Source of the DNA: Bacteroidales bacterium
GTDB lineage: Bacteria; Bacteroidota; Bacteroidia; Bacteroidales; WCHB1-69
Length of the DNA: 64,000 nucleotides
Direction: 5' to 3'
NCBI GenBank assembly: GCA_017395245.1
Contig: JAFPVR010000081.1
Span: 1-64,000 of the forward strand
Shown here: positions 1 through 8,685 of the stretch, piece after piece
Position numbering within the stretch: the stretch's first letter is position 1
How the letters are laid out: the number at the start of each line of letters is the position of its first letter
Notes under the pieces: model-generated
The model's input: only the letters and a program-made list of their open reading frames with translations
Databases searched by the model: none
Told to the model about the DNA's origin: nothing
Translations under genes and position numbers: made by a program

Positions 1-101
1 ATCCGACCCGCATCAACGTTTCCGGCCTGGCCGACGGCATGTATTTCGTGCGCGTGACCACGGAAGAGGGCATGGTGACGAAGACGTTCGTGAAACGGTA
101 A
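1..101 (+). CDS. C-terminal end of a T9SS-secreted protein (partial)
   Basis: Only the last 32 codons are inside the window (reading frame from base 3). They encode a stretch with the pattern of a type A T9SS C-terminal sorting domain: a V-S-G-L-A-D-G-M-Y-F-V core, a V-T-T-E-E-G turn, and a final K-T-F-V-K-R with a basic end. In this family the domain directs passage through the outer membrane by T9SS and is then removed. The cargo domain lies to the left of the window and cannot be identified. The assignment rests on pattern recognition over a short stretch. Confidence 0.8.
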   Translation, partial: PTRINVSGLADGMYFVRVTTEEGMVTKTFVKR

Positions 102-105
102 TCAC

Positions 106-140
106 CACCCCGCCCTGCGGGCACCCCTCCAAAGGAGGGA
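106..140. repeat. GC-rich intergenic repeat, copy 1
   Basis: The segment CACCCCGCCCTGCGGGCACC followed by CCTCCAAAGGAGGGA recurs in reverse orientation at 43081-43121. It contains two hairpins (CCCGC/GCGGG and CCTCC/GGAGG). It sits between the T9SS cargo gene and the next terminator. Confidence 0.75.
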
Positions 141-149
141 ATAAGAATT

Positions 150-178
150 GTAGAGCCGTCATATTATGGCGGCTCTAC
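150..178. repeat. GTAGAG palindrome (CCG subtype)
   Basis: The arms GTAGAGCCG (150-158) and CGGCTCTAC (170-178) enclose an AT-rich centre that is itself nearly palindromic. This is a member of the dispersed palindrome family that clusters around the RAYT gene at 19.8-20.5 kb. Confidence 0.85.
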
Positions 179-181
179 TGC

Positions 182-212
182 AAGGGGAATCCGCGAGGGT
201 TCCCCTTTTTTC
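182..212 (+). terminator. Rho-independent terminator
   Basis: The stem AAGGGGAA (182-189) / TTCCCCTT (200-207) is followed directly by a T run. It ends transcription coming from the left edge. Confidence 0.7.
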
Positions 213-229
213 TATGTTCGAAAAAAGTG

Positions 230-237
230 TATTTTTG
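230..237 (+). promoter_or_regulatory. -7 box (TATTTTTG) for the HMA-domain gene
   Basis: The box lies just after the terminator and about 130 bases before the ATG at 368, which implies a long AT-rich leader. Confidence 0.65.
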
Positions 238-367
238 CACCGTTTTTTGGATGAGGTTCGAGCTGAAATTAAACTTTTTGCGCGGCAGCGGTCTAAAAAA
301 CATTCGTGTCAAGAAAAATTGGCATTGAAGTCGGAAATAATCAAATCAATAAATAAACGAAAAAAGA

Positions 368-853
368 ATGAAAAGACTGATTGTATTGGCTTTAGTGAGC
401 CTCATCACGCTGGGTGTGAGTGCCCAGAAGGCGGCCTCGAAGAACGAACAGACCGTGACGATCCAAACCAACGGCGTCTGCCAGAAGTGTGCCGACAAAT
501 TCAAAGAGAATGTGCCTTATTTCAAGGGCGTGAAATCCTACACCTATGACCAGAAGACGGCGAAGCTGACCATCACCTACGACACGAAGAAGACAAATCC
601 TGACCAGCTGCGCACGGAAATTAGTAAGTTGGGTTACAATGCCGACAATGTGAAGGCTGATGCGGCTGCCCGTGCCAAACTTCCCGCATGTTGCCGTGTG
701 GAAAAGAGCGGTTGCGGCGGTTGCGCCGGACATGGTAACGGAGGTTGTGGCAACCACGGTAATGGTCAGGGTTGTGGAAATCATGGCAGCGGCCAAGGTT
801 GTGGTAACCACGGCAACGGCCAGGGTTGTGGCAACCACAGTTCCTCCAAGTAA
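368..853 (+). CDS. Exported heavy-metal-associated (HMA) domain protein with Cys-Gly-Asn-His repeat tail
   Basis: This 161-residue protein probably binds metal ions outside the cytoplasm. Residues 1-19 look like a signal peptide ending at VSA-Q. Residues ~28-97 match the HMA fold, with the metal-binding GVCQKC motif (CxxC) and a typical beta-alpha-beta ending near KLGYNAD. A conserved-looking CC pair follows at ~107. The tail from ~115 is made of Cys, Gly, Asn, His and Gln, including three near-identical nine-residue units (GCGNHGNGQ) and a degenerate fourth. Such a tail is a plausible extra thiol/imidazole metal sink. The gene is alone, with its own promoter and no neighbouring metal ATPase, so its physiological metal is unknown. 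The HMA assignment is firm and the function of the tail is inference. Confidence 0.88.
   Translation: MKRLIVLALVSLITLGVSAQKAASKNEQTVTIQTNGVCQKCADKFKENVPYFKGVKSYTYDQKTAKLTITYDTKKTNPDQLRTEISKLGYNADNVKADAAARAKLPACCRVEKSGCGGCAGHGNGGCGNHGNGQGCGNHGSGQGCGNHGNGQGCGNHSSSK
743..850 (+). repeat. 27 bp in-frame tandem repeat
   Basis: There are four 27-base units starting at 743, 770, 797 and 824, each opening with GGTTGTGG. They encode the GCGNHGNGQ units of the HMA protein. The last unit diverges into the terminal SSSK. Confidence 0.9.
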
Positions 854-900
854 GGAGCGAACAATATCCCGATAACGTCGGCCAAGATGTTTGAAATCAT

Positions 901-928
901 GTAGAGACGCGCCATGGCACGTCTCTAC
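901..928. repeat. GTAGAG palindrome (ACG subtype)
   Basis: 28 bp; arms GTAGAGACG / CGTCTCTAC around a GCCATGGC core. It lies between the HMA gene and the next promoter and may also act as a terminator hairpin. Confidence 0.85.
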
Positions 929-946
929 GTCTTTTTGAAAATATCG

Positions 947-954
947 TATTTTTG
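947..954 (+). promoter_or_regulatory. -7 box (TATTTTTG) for the flavoenzyme operon
   Basis: The box is only ten bases before the ATG at 965. It rules out the in-frame ATG at 914, which would lie upstream of the promoter and inside the palindrome. Confidence 0.65.
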
Positions 955-964
955 CGGCCGAAAA

Positions 965-2464
965 ATGAAAATGGATAGAACTGTGGTGATAATTGGTGGC
1001 GGCATCGGCGGGCTCTTCACCGGTGCGCTTTTGGCCAAGGAGGGTTACAAAGTAACCGTTCTAGAGCGCAGTGCGCACGTGGGTGGCGGTCTGCAGTCGT
1101 TTACCCGCAATGGGGTGACCTTCGATGCCGGCATGCACGTGGTGGGCGGCCTCCAGCCCGGCGGCTCGCTCAACCGCATCTGCCGTCACCTCGGCATCCT
1201 CGACCAGCTCCGTTTCCGCCAGGTGGATGCCGATTGTGGGGATGAAGTGGTCTGCTTCGAGGATGGAGCGACGTACCGTATCCCGCAGGGAAAGGAGCCG
1301 TTCACGCAGTATTTTCAGCGCCTTTTTCCAGAAGAGAAGGAGAATATCCAACGTTATGTGGATCACCTGTTTGCATTGGCCGACCAGGTCGATTTTTTCT
1401 TCCTCCGTCCGGGCAGCGTGTCGGGGTCTCATGGCGACGAGGCCTTTTACCAGTCGTCGGCGCAGTTTATTGCCGACCATGTGCGGAATCCGAAGTTGCG
1501 CAGTCTGTTGGCCTACCTCAGCCCCTTGTGCGGGGGCGAGGCCGGATATACACCCGCCTACATCTTTGCGCTAATCAACTATCTGTATATCAGTGGACAT
1601 TCCCGTTTCGAAGGGCCGGCGGAGCAGTTGTCGGAAGCGTTGGTGCGGCGTATTGGCGAATTAGGTGGAGAGGTGCTGACCAATGCCGACGTTACTGACG
1701 TCCGCATAGAGGGTGGGCGAGTGCAGTCGCTTGTCACCGCCGATGGCCGCGTGTTCGAAGCTGATGTCTTTGTCTCCTCCATCCATCCGCAAGCCATGTT
1801 AAAAATCGTGAATAATCAGCTGTTTACGAAGGCCGCCCGCACGCGGTTGACCGTCGCCCCGAACAACTATTCGGCGTACTGTGTCTATGCGGTGCTTAAG
1901 GAGGGAACGTTCCCGTACTTGAATCACCCGTGCTACTGCTGGGACGATTACGACAAGGTGTGGAACTTCGGCAAGTATATCGCGCAGGATTGGCCGCAAA
2001 ACTTTGTCTATTTTACCCCGTGCGATAGAAATCAGGGCCCTTACGCCCGAGCCTTGCAGGTGATAGTCTTCTCCCCGTTCTCAATGTGTGAGCGTTGGGC
2101 GGACACGACAGTCGGGAAGCGCGGAAGCGAGTATGAGGAATGGAAGAAACAACATACGGAGTTGATATTGAATAAGTTGGAGATGCGTCATCCGGGATTC
2201 CGCTCGTGTGTGGAGGCTGTCTATGACGCTACCCCGCTCACCGTCCGCGACTACTTCAACGAGCCGGACGGATCGCTCTACGGCCTGCGCAAGGACAGTC
2301 GCGACCCCTATGCCGGCTATCTGCCCATCCGCACCAAGGCCGAAAACCTCTTCATGACCGGCCAAAACGTCTATCTCCACGGCTGTTGCGGCGTGCCCCT
2401 CACGGCGGTGATGACGGCGGAAGCGGTGATGGCTGAGGAGGACGCGATTGTAAGAAAATTATGA
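965..2464 (+). CDS. Phytoene dehydrogenase-like FAD-dependent oxidoreductase
   Basis: This 499-residue flavoenzyme belongs to the CrtI / carotenoid isomerase / retinol saturase-like group of the amine oxidase superfamily. The FAD-binding Rossmann motif VVIIGGGIGGLFTG starts a few residues from the N-terminus, followed by the acidic end of strand 2 (VTVLE) and the second dinucleotide-contact segment VGGGLQSF. The C-terminus has the usual FAD-contact region (NLFMTGQNVYLHGCCG). Length fits the family (~490-510). The start at 965 (or the ATG two codons on) is preferred because the promoter box is at 947. The next gene begins seven bases after the stop, so the two are probably co-transcribed. No carotenoid genes are nearby, so the substrate is unknown. 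Confidence 0.85.
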   Translation: MKMDRTVVIIGGGIGGLFTGALLAKEGYKVTVLERSAHVGGGLQSFTRNGVTFDAGMHVVGGLQPGGSLNRICRHLGILDQLRFRQVDADCGDEVVCFEDGATYRIPQGKEPFTQYFQRLFPEEKENIQRYVDHLFALADQVDFFFLRPGSVSGSHGDEAFYQSSAQFIADHVRNPKLRSLLAYLSPLCGGEAGYTPAYIFALINYLYISGHSRFEGPAEQLSEALVRRIGELGGEVLTNADVTDVRIEGGRVQSLVTADGRVFEADVFVSSIHPQAMLKIVNNQLFTKAARTRLTVAPNNYSAYCVYAVLKEGTFPYLNHPCYCWDDYDKVWNFGKYIAQDWPQNFVYFTPCDRNQGPYARALQVIVFSPFSMCERWADTTVGKRGSEYEEWKKQHTELILNKLEMRHPGFRSCVEAVYDATPLTVRDYFNEPDGSLYGLRKDSRDPYAGYLPIRTKAENLFMTGQNVYLHGCCGVPLTAVMTAEAVMAEEDAIVRKL

Positions 2465-2471
2465 ATGTAGA

Positions 2472-3368
2472 ATGATGAATAAAACATTATTCCTTAAACA
2501 GCCCCGGCAGGGGCAAGAGCTTGGTAAAGAAATAAAGAACATATTCGGACGTATCGTCTTGTGTGTTTGTGCGATGTTGTTGACAGACAACGTTTTCGCG
2601 CAAAGAATGACGGAGTTCCTCCCGGAGGGCAGAAAGTCCGACACCGCCGTGGTGGTGTGCCCAGGCGGAAGCTATTACTGGTTGGCAAAGAAGAGCGAAG
2701 GCAGCGAGGTGGCGCAGTGGCTGAATCAGAACGGCTTTGCCGCCTACGTGCTGGAATATCCGGTTTCCGGCTGGTGGTCGTGGTTCACCCACATCCGCAG
2801 GAGCTGCTGCACGCAGTATCCCGGTCAGCTGAATGCGCTGGAATATGCGTTAATAACCGTTAAATCGAAGGGCTATGCGACCGTCGGGGCGATGGGCTTC
2901 TCCGCCGGCGGGCATCTGGTGCTCAGCGGTGCGGAACTCCTTCCCGACAGCACCGCGCCCGACTTTGTGGCAGCCATCTATCCCGTGGTGACGATGCGCA
3001 CGCCTTACGTACACAAACGTTCGCGCCGTGGGCTCCTGGGCGAGCGCCGCCGATTCGACCCTGTGATGCAAGACTCCCTCTCCATGGAGCTGCACGCCGA
3101 CAAGGTGCGCTGTCCCGTGTTCCTGTTGAATTGCGAGGACGATCCCACGGTGGACTGGCACAATGCCAAGATGATGGCCGATTCGCTGAATGCTTATATG
3201 AACATAGGCGCGGACCCCGATGCAGCTGTTCTCGTTTACATAAATTCAGCCTCTGGCGGGCATGGCTTCGGGGTGAATCAGAGAAAAATGGCCAAATATA
3301 ATAACGATTTGTTGTCCAAATGGCCGGAAACTTTTTTGCAATGGCTTAGAGGGGAAATGCGGAAATGA
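2472..3368 (+). CDS. Exported alpha/beta hydrolase (esterase, acetyl-xylan-esterase-like)
   Basis: 298 residues. A hydrophobic segment (about 28-44) ending VFA-Q suggests export to the periplasm. The hydrolase fold shows the oxyanion-hole strand VVVCPGGSYY, the nucleophile elbow GFSAGG (Ser in GxSxG), an acid candidate in the CEDDPTVDWHN segment, and the histidine in SGGHGFG. This set is typical of BD-FAE / pectin or xylan acetylesterase-like hydrolases in Bacteroidota. The insertion around WWSWFTHIRRSCC is less usual. It is probably co-transcribed with the flavoenzyme gene upstream. The fold is certain; the ester substrate is not. Confidence 0.83.
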   Translation: MMNKTLFLKQPRQGQELGKEIKNIFGRIVLCVCAMLLTDNVFAQRMTEFLPEGRKSDTAVVVCPGGSYYWLAKKSEGSEVAQWLNQNGFAAYVLEYPVSGWWSWFTHIRRSCCTQYPGQLNALEYALITVKSKGYATVGAMGFSAGGHLVLSGAELLPDSTAPDFVAAIYPVVTMRTPYVHKRSRRGLLGERRRFDPVMQDSLSMELHADKVRCPVFLLNCEDDPTVDWHNAKMMADSLNAYMNIGADPDAAVLVYINSASGGHGFGVNQRKMAKYNNDLLSKWPETFLQWLRGEMRK

Positions 3369-3480
3369 TTTTTTTTGCCGCCAATACAATAAAATGACAA
3401 AAACCTCGTTTTGTCGAGGTTAGAATAACGGGGATGCCGAAAACCGTAAAGAAAGAGTAGGCGCGAAAACCTTAATCGTT

Positions 3481-4635
3481 ATGAAAAGAAAATTCGCATT
3501 ATCCATTTGTGTAGCAGTGCTTTTGGCCGTGCTGGGCAGCGCTTGCAACAACGATCCTGTCGACCCGACACCAACACCCCCCAACCCTGCTTCAAAAGAG
3601 GGCATCTATCTTGGTGTGATTGGGTTTAACGACCAGTTGTATATCAAGGATATCACGTACCTGAATAGTTCGTCATACCAGAGTTTCACGAATTTTGTGG
3701 ACAATCTGACGCCGGGCAACGGCACGGCATTATATTTTGCCGACTATACCGCGTTGAAGAAGATGAGTGCGTACCCCAAACCCAAGGAACTGCGGAATGT
3801 GGCTCTTGTGACGTTCACCGACGGTTTGGACAACATTTCGACCGCCAACAGCCAATACGACCCCGAAGGTTATAACAGCACCAGCGCCTATCGCAACGCG
3901 CTGCATGACATGATTATGAATGAACCGATTCATGGCGTGAGTGTTTCGGCCTATTCCATCGGCTTGAAGGGCGGCGATGTCACCGATGAGGCGCAGTTTA
4001 TGGAGACGTTGCGTAAATTGGCCAGCAGCAACAACAACGTGTTCCAAGTGGCGAATATGGATGAGGCGATGGCGCGCTTCTCGGAGATTGCCTCCAGCTT
4101 GTATTCCATCTCCACCTCCGTGAATTTGGGCGTGAATGTGCCTGGCGGTTATGACGAGGGGCAGAAGCTCCGCTTCACGTTCGACGACGTGACGGCAGCC
4201 GGCCAATCCACCCGCTTCATTGAGGCCACTTACCGCCGTACCTCCAACAGCACTAGGACACTAGACAACATCATTTATTATGGTCTCGCCCCGGGTCGGT
4301 CGTCAATAGCCTCCACCTCTTCGCAGGGCGCCTATTACCAGTTCCTGTTCCAAGGTCTTGCCTACCTTGACGGCACACCCATTTCGCAAGCGGATATGGC
4401 CAATATCAAGCTGTGGAAGCAGACCAGCACGGGCGCATGGGACAAGGAGACGGAGTTCAATCCGGCCAGTTCCACCACCGTTACGGAGGACAAGAACAGT
4501 GCTTTGATCATTCTTGTCCTGGACTGCACCACCTCGTTGGGCAGCGACTTTGTGAATATGCAAAACAGCGCCAAACAGTTCATCGGAACGCTCGCCAATG
4601 TCAACACTGGCGGCAGAAAGCGCTGGATTCAGTAA
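3481..4635 (+). CDS. Lipoprotein with von Willebrand factor A-like domain
   Basis: 384 residues. Residues 1-22 are a lipoprotein signal with lipobox LGSAC (Cys22), followed by an acidic, proline-rich linker (NNDPVDPTPTPPNP), so the protein is expected on a membrane surface. Residues ~40-205 resemble a VWA domain: a central strand LVTFTDGLDN and alternating helices. The first MIDAS segment reads GVIGFNDQL rather than DxSxS, so metal binding is doubtful. The remaining ~180 residues are beta-rich and unrecognised. It is monocistronic, with a good terminator 26 bases after the stop. Ligand unknown. Confidence 0.75.
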   Translation: MKRKFALSICVAVLLAVLGSACNNDPVDPTPTPPNPASKEGIYLGVIGFNDQLYIKDITYLNSSSYQSFTNFVDNLTPGNGTALYFADYTALKKMSAYPKPKELRNVALVTFTDGLDNISTANSQYDPEGYNSTSAYRNALHDMIMNEPIHGVSVSAYSIGLKGGDVTDEAQFMETLRKLASSNNNVFQVANMDEAMARFSEIASSLYSISTSVNLGVNVPGGYDEGQKLRFTFDDVTAAGQSTRFIEATYRRTSNSTRTLDNIIYYGLAPGRSSIASTSSQGAYYQFLFQGLAYLDGTPISQADMANIKLWKQTSTGAWDKETEFNPASSTTVTEDKNSALIILVLDCTTSLGSDFVNMQNSAKQFIGTLANVNTGGRKRWIQ

Positions 4636-4660
4636 CGATGTAACTGATATTTCCCCACAA

Positions 4661-4696
4661 AGGGCGTGGCTGTTGATGCGGTCGCGCCCTTTTTTC
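4661..4696 (+). terminator. Rho-independent terminator
   Basis: The stem AGGGCGTG (4661-4668) / CGCGCCCT (4683-4690) with one G-T pair is followed by TTTTTTCT. It lies between two convergent genes. A half copy of the GTAGAG palindrome (CGTCTCTAC) follows at 4711-4719, reaching into the end of the UvrA-like gene. Confidence 0.75.
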
Positions 4697-4715
4697 TAAA
4701 AACAGCATGGCGTCT

Positions 4716-7241
4716 CTACGGCGTTTCTGCGTTTCCTAAGAATCTTCCTGTTAGGCTGTCTTTACATTCCGCGATCTCTTTCGGTGTACCGGTGGCCACG
4801 ATTCTGCCGCCGTCCTCGCCGCCCCCGGGTCCCATGTCAATGATATAGTCGGCGGCGCGGATTACGTCCAAGTCGTGCTCGATGACGATGACCGTCGCGC
4901 CGTTTTTGATCAGCGTGTCGAAGACTTGCAGCAATGTGCGCACGTCCAGCGGGTGCAGCCCGATGGTGGGCTCGTCGAACACGAAGACGGAATCGTGCTG
5001 TAAACGTCCCATCTCGGTGGCCAATTTCAGTCGCTGCGCTTCGCCGCCCGACAGGCTCGGGGTCTCCTCGCCGAGTGTAAGGTAACCCAAACCAAGGCTT
5101 TGCAGTACTTGCAACTTGGGGAACACGTTTTTCATGTCTTGACAGAACTCGATGGCGGAATTCACGTCCATGTCCATCAACTCCGGCAGGGAGCGGGTTT
5201 CGTTGCGTTTGTTGGTGTGGCGCACGGCGTAGGCGGCTTTTGCGTAGCGCGAGCCGCGGCAGTCGGGACAAGGGATATCGACATCGGGGAGGAACTGCAC
5301 ATCGAGGCTGATGGAGCCCGTGCCGTCGCAGACGGGGCAGCGCAGGTCGCCGGTGTTGTAGGAGAAGTCGCCGGCCTTGTAGCCGTGGTGTTTCGCGTCG
5401 GGCGTGCGGGCATAGAGCTTGCGCAGCTCGTCGTGGACGTTGGCGTAGGTGGCCACCGTGGAGCGGATGTTGATGCCGATGGGTGTGGCGTCGATGAGCT
5501 TCACGTGCTCGATGCCCTCCGCGAGAATGTCCGTGACGTGCTCGGGCATCCGTTTGCCACGCGTCAGCGCCTCCAACGCGGGCACGAGGCTTTCAAGAAT
5601 CAGGGTCGTCTTGCCGGAGCCGGAAACGCCCGTCACCACGGTGAGCCGCCCTTTGGGAATCTCGACCTCCAACGGTTTAACCGTGTGTATCTGCTTGGTT
5701 GACAGATGGATATTGCCGAATGCGAACAGCCGTTCTTTGTCGGTCTCGTTCCAGCCGCGCAGCTCTTGTCGGCTGAGGAAGGGACCGATGCGGGACTCGC
5801 TGTTGCGGATGATGTCCTGGATGGTGCCCTCGGCGATGATGCGGCCGCCCTTTGCCCCCGCGTCGGGACCGAGCTCGATGAGCCAGTCGGCTTCCTGCAG
5901 GATTTGGGTGTCGTGATCGACGAGCAGCACGGTGTTGCCGTCGGCCACCAGGTCGTGCATCACGCCGTTAAGACCCACAATATTGGAGGGGTGCAATCCG
6001 ATGGAGGGTTCGTCGAGGACGTAGAGCACGCCGGTGGTGCGGTTGCGGACGGCGCGGGCGAGCTGCATCCGTTGCCGTTCGCCGGTGGAGAGGGTGGAGG
6101 CGGCGCGGTCGAGGGTGAGGTATCCTAACCCCAAGTCCATCAGCCGGTTGGCGGCGGTCCGGAACGATTCGCAGATGCTCTCCGCCATGGGGCGCATCTC
6201 CTCGGGCAGCGACGCGGGCACGCCGTCCACCCATCGGGTGAGCTGCGCCAGCGTCATCTGGCAGGCCTCGTCGAGTCCGATGCCGCGCAGTTTCGGCGCG
6301 CGGGCGGCTTCCGAAAGCCGTGTGCCGTGGCATTCGGCGCAGACATCCTCCTTCAGGAACTTCTCCACACGCTTCATTCCTTTTTCGTCCTTCACTTTCG
6401 AGAGGGCGTTTTCAACGGTGTAGGTGGCGTTGAAGTAGGTGAAATCGAGTTCGCCGGCCTCGTTGGTGGTCTTCGACTTGTAGAAGATGTGCTTCTTCAC
6501 GGCCGGCCCGTTATAGACGATATCTTTCTCTTCGTCAGTGAGTTCGCGGAACGGCACGTCCGTGCGCACGCCCATGGCGCGGCACACGTCGGTCATGAGC
6601 GACCACATGAGGCTGTTCCACGGTGCCACGGCCCCCTGGTCGATGGTGAGCGACTCGTCGGGCACGAGGGTGGCCTTGTCAACAGTGCGCACCATGCCGG
6701 TGCCTCCGCAGCAGCGGCACGCGCCCTGGCTGTTGAAGGCCAGCTCCTCCGCGCCGGGGGCGTAGAAGTGCTCGCCGCATACGGGACAGACGAGCTCCTG
6801 TCCGGCGGCCACGGCCAAGGAGGGTGGGAGATAGTGCCCGTTGGGACAGCGGTGACTGGCTAAACGGGAGTACATGAGGCGCAGGCTGTTCAGGAGTTCG
6901 GTGCCGGTGCCGAAGGTGGAGCGGATGCCGGGCACGCCGGGCCGTTGGTGCAGGGCGAGGGCGGCGGGCACATAGAGGATTTCATCGACGTCGGCCTTCG
7001 CGGCTTGGGTCATACGGCGGCGCGTGTAGGTCGAGAGCGACTCGAGGTAGCGGCGCGAGCCCTCCGCGTAGAGCACGCCCAGGGCGAGCGAGGACTTGCC
7101 GGAGCCGGAAACGCCCGCCACGGCCACGATCTTATGCAGCGGCACATCTACATCGATGTTTTTCAGGTTGTGCACGCGCGCCCCTCGGATGCGGATGTGG
7201 GAAGGACGGTTGTTGTCTTGCTGAAGAATGTCGTTATTCAC
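4716..7241 (-). CDS. Short UvrA paralogue (UvrA-like ABC ATPase)
   Basis: 841 residues against 945 for the canonical UvrA encoded at 34639-37476. Two ABC ATPase modules are visible. The first has Walker [10 protein letters not shown] and a signature reading [12 protein letters not shown] instead of LSGGEAQR. The second has Walker [10 protein letters not shown] and signature [12 protein letters not shown]. Both zinc-finger regions remain (CPNGH with [12 protein letters not shown] with CPDCRGS). The region between the first Walker A and the first signature is shorter than in UvrA, as in class II/III UvrA paralogues often linked to DNA-intercalating drug tolerance. The gene is alone with its own promoter. 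A DNA-damage recognition role is inferred. Confidence 0.9.
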   Translation of the reverse strand: MNNDILQQDNNRPSHIRIRGARVHNLKNIDVDVPLHKIVAVAGVSGSGKSSLALGVLYAEGSRRYLESLSTYTRRRMTQAAKADVDEILYVPAALALHQRPGVPGIRSTFGTGTELLNSLRLMYSRLASHRCPNGHYLPPSLAVAAGQELVCPVCGEHFYAPGAEELAFNSQGACRCCGGTGMVRTVDKATLVPDESLTIDQGAVAPWNSLMWSLMTDVCRAMGVRTDVPFRELTDEEKDIVYNGPAVKKHIFYKSKTTNEAGELDFTYFNATYTVENALSKVKDEKGMKRVEKFLKEDVCAECHGTRLSEAARAPKLRGIGLDEACQMTLAQLTRWVDGVPASLPEEMRPMAESICESFRTAANRLMDLGLGYLTLDRAASTLSTGERQRMQLARAVRNRTTGVLYVLDEPSIGLHPSNIVGLNGVMHDLVADGNTVLLVDHDTQILQEADWLIELGPDAGAKGGRIIAEGTIQDIIRNSESRIGPFLSRQELRGWNETDKERLFAFGNIHLSTKQIHTVKPLEVEIPKGRLTVVTGVSGSGKTTLILESLVPALEALTRGKRMPEHVTDILAEGIEHVKLIDATPIGINIRSTVATYANVHDELRKLYARTPDAKHHGYKAGDFSYNTGDLRCPVCDGTGSISLDVQFLPDVDIPCPDCRGSRYAKAAYAVRHTNKRNETRSLPELMDMDVNSAIEFCQDMKNVFPKLQVLQSLGLGYLTLGEETPSLSGGEAQRLKLATEMGRLQHDSVFVFDEPTIGLHPLDVRTLLQVFDTLIKNGATVIVIEHDLDVIRAADYIIDMGPGGGEDGGRIVATGTPKEIAECKDSLTGRFLGNAETP

Positions 7242-7297
7242 TTTTGAAGGATGTCAAGAAACGCTTGGATGGTTATTACAATTTATTTTTTGTGCGG

Positions 7298-7305
7298 CAA
7301 AGGTA
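7298..7305 (-). promoter_or_regulatory. -7 box (TACCTTTG) for the UvrA-like gene
   Basis: Read on the minus strand, the box ends 56 bases before the ATG at 7241 and is followed by GCCGC. A short inverted repeat (ACAAGCT/AGCTTGT, 7357-7376) lies behind it. Confidence 0.6.
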
Positions 7306-7393
7306 GCATTTTTTTAGACTTCTTCCTAACGGGCGAAAGTCCCGGGCAATGAGTGACAAGCTGTTGATAGCTTGTTGAAAAATACCTTGTTAA

Positions 7394-7401
7394 TATTTTT
7401 G
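7394..7401 (+). promoter_or_regulatory. -7 box (TATTTTTG) for the FISUMP gene at 7.4-8.6 kb
   Basis: The box is 50 bases before the ATG at 7452 and over 200 bases before the alternative MKNLL-type start at 7621. Confidence 0.5.
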
Positions 7402-7451
7402 TTGTTTTCTTATTTTTACAACATTGGATATGATGTATAAGAAATAAAGGA

Positions 7452-8570
7452 ATGAATTTTTATAACAATCTAATAGTCAACCTGTTATTGCTACGCCCCC
7501 TCGAAAAATGGTGGTGTAGTTCACCTTGGCCATACATTTTCCATCCCATTTTTGTTGTTTCCATCCCGTTTTTTTTCGGGGTCGGAGACGTCTTGTCGTG
7601 TATTCAAATACCAAATTTACATGAAAAATCTTTTATTGTAATTTTATTGTTGTTATGCGGTCTGTCCGCGGCTGTGACCTTGAACGCGCAGCCGGTGCAA
7701 ACCGTGCAGGCGACCGTGGCTGCGGGCGGCAATGTCGACTATTTCTACGTCGCGGTCGGAGAGCCGTTCTTCTCGCAGGCTGCCTTCGGCGACTATGAGT
7801 TAGCCATGGGCGTGGCGCAGGCGCAGTGGACGCGCGACACCGTGTATGATGTCATCACCTACAACGCCCCCTACACGGAAAACGAGTTCAACCTGCCGGC
7901 GCAGACCACCACGCACAAGGACAGCGTCTACCTGGTGAACGGCGGCATCTACAACTACGACCTGCTCCGGACGCTCTACCTGATCGTCTGTCCGGAGAAG
8001 GTGACCGACGCCTTCAGCCCGGGCATCGAGTATGACGTGTTCGCGGTGACCGGCCATTGCTGGACCAAGCAAAACCTCTGCTCGCCCATGAGCGACGCGA
8101 TGTCCTACACCTGCGCGATGTATCCCACCGTGCCGGAAAACTACGGCCTGCTCTACACCTGGAACACCGCCATCAACGGCACTGTCGCCGACAATGACGG
8201 CAACGTGCAGGGCATCTGCCCGAACAACAAGTGGCATCTCCCGAACGCCGAAGAGGTCGACGCCCTGATTTCCAACCCGCTTGCGACCCTCCGCAGCGAG
8301 AACGACTGGATTGGTCCGGAAGTCAACACCAACGCCACCGACTTCACGGCCTTTCCCGCAGGCTGCTACAACGCCTCCTCCAGCCGCTTCGAGGGTCTCT
8401 ACACCCAGACCGACTGGTGGACGACGATCAACCCCGGCTCCGGCGGCGGGTCAACGCACAAAACCTCCCTGGAGCTCCCCTGCCACTGCTACACCACCCT
8501 GCTCGTCACCTGCGACCCCAAAGACGCCGTCAGCGTCCGCTGCGTGATGAAGAACGAATGGCCCCAGTAG
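7452..8570 (+). CDS. FISUMP-domain surface protein (start uncertain, possible frameshift)
   Basis: The reading frame has 372 codons. The C-terminal ~190 residues are a divergent FISUMP domain: GHCWTKQNL, YGLLYTWNTAI, NVQGICPNNKWHLPNAEE, FTAFPAGCY and the closing SVRCV. Before it lies a ~130-residue unknown domain. The signal peptide core ILLLLCGLSAAVTLNAQ is at codons ~64-80, far too deep for a normal start. The preceding ~58 residues are Trp/Phe/Pro-rich and look non-coding. A perfect MKNLL start exists at 7621 but one frame off, running into TAA after six codons. One inserted base near 7637 would join it to this frame. Either the gene carries a recent frameshift or it uses an unusual start. 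FISUMP proteins are outer-surface proteins of unknown role. Confidence 0.7.
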   Translation: MNFYNNLIVNLLLLRPLEKWWCSSPWPYIFHPIFVVSIPFFFGVGDVLSCIQIPNLHEKSFIVILLLLCGLSAAVTLNAQPVQTVQATVAAGGNVDYFYVAVGEPFFSQAAFGDYELAMGVAQAQWTRDTVYDVITYNAPYTENEFNLPAQTTTHKDSVYLVNGGIYNYDLLRTLYLIVCPEKVTDAFSPGIEYDVFAVTGHCWTKQNLCSPMSDAMSYTCAMYPTVPENYGLLYTWNTAINGTVADNDGNVQGICPNNKWHLPNAEEVDALISNPLATLRSENDWIGPEVNTNATDFTAFPAGCYNASSSRFEGLYTQTDWWTTINPGSGGGSTHKTSLELPCHCYTTLLVTCDPKDAVSVRCVMKNEWPQ

Positions 8571-8602
8571 TTAGCAGTTAGTAGTTAGCCCGACATTCCA
8601 TG

Positions 8603-8656
8603 AGGGCCGAAGGCCTGAAGTATGCCAACCCAGGGTGAACGAAGTGAGCCCTGGGA
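8603..8656. repeat. 54 bp dispersed repeat, copy A (reverse orientation)
   Basis: The segment contains AACCCAGGGTGAACG and GAGCCCTGGG and reads as the reverse complement of two copies at 62432-62485 and 62509-62562. The CCCAGGG/CCCTGGG arms form a hairpin. Confidence 0.8.
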
Positions 8657-8685
8657 ATATCAGAGAATAACAAAAACCCCAAAAT

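Noticed and set aside
166-549. 127-codon open frame overlapping the start of the HMA gene
   Set aside because: It begins inside a palindrome, runs through a terminator and promoter, and lies out of frame over a clear HMA gene.
3402-3421. Hairpin AACCTCG/CGAGGTT as a terminator
   Set aside because: A good stem but no T run after it, so it was left out of the terminator list.
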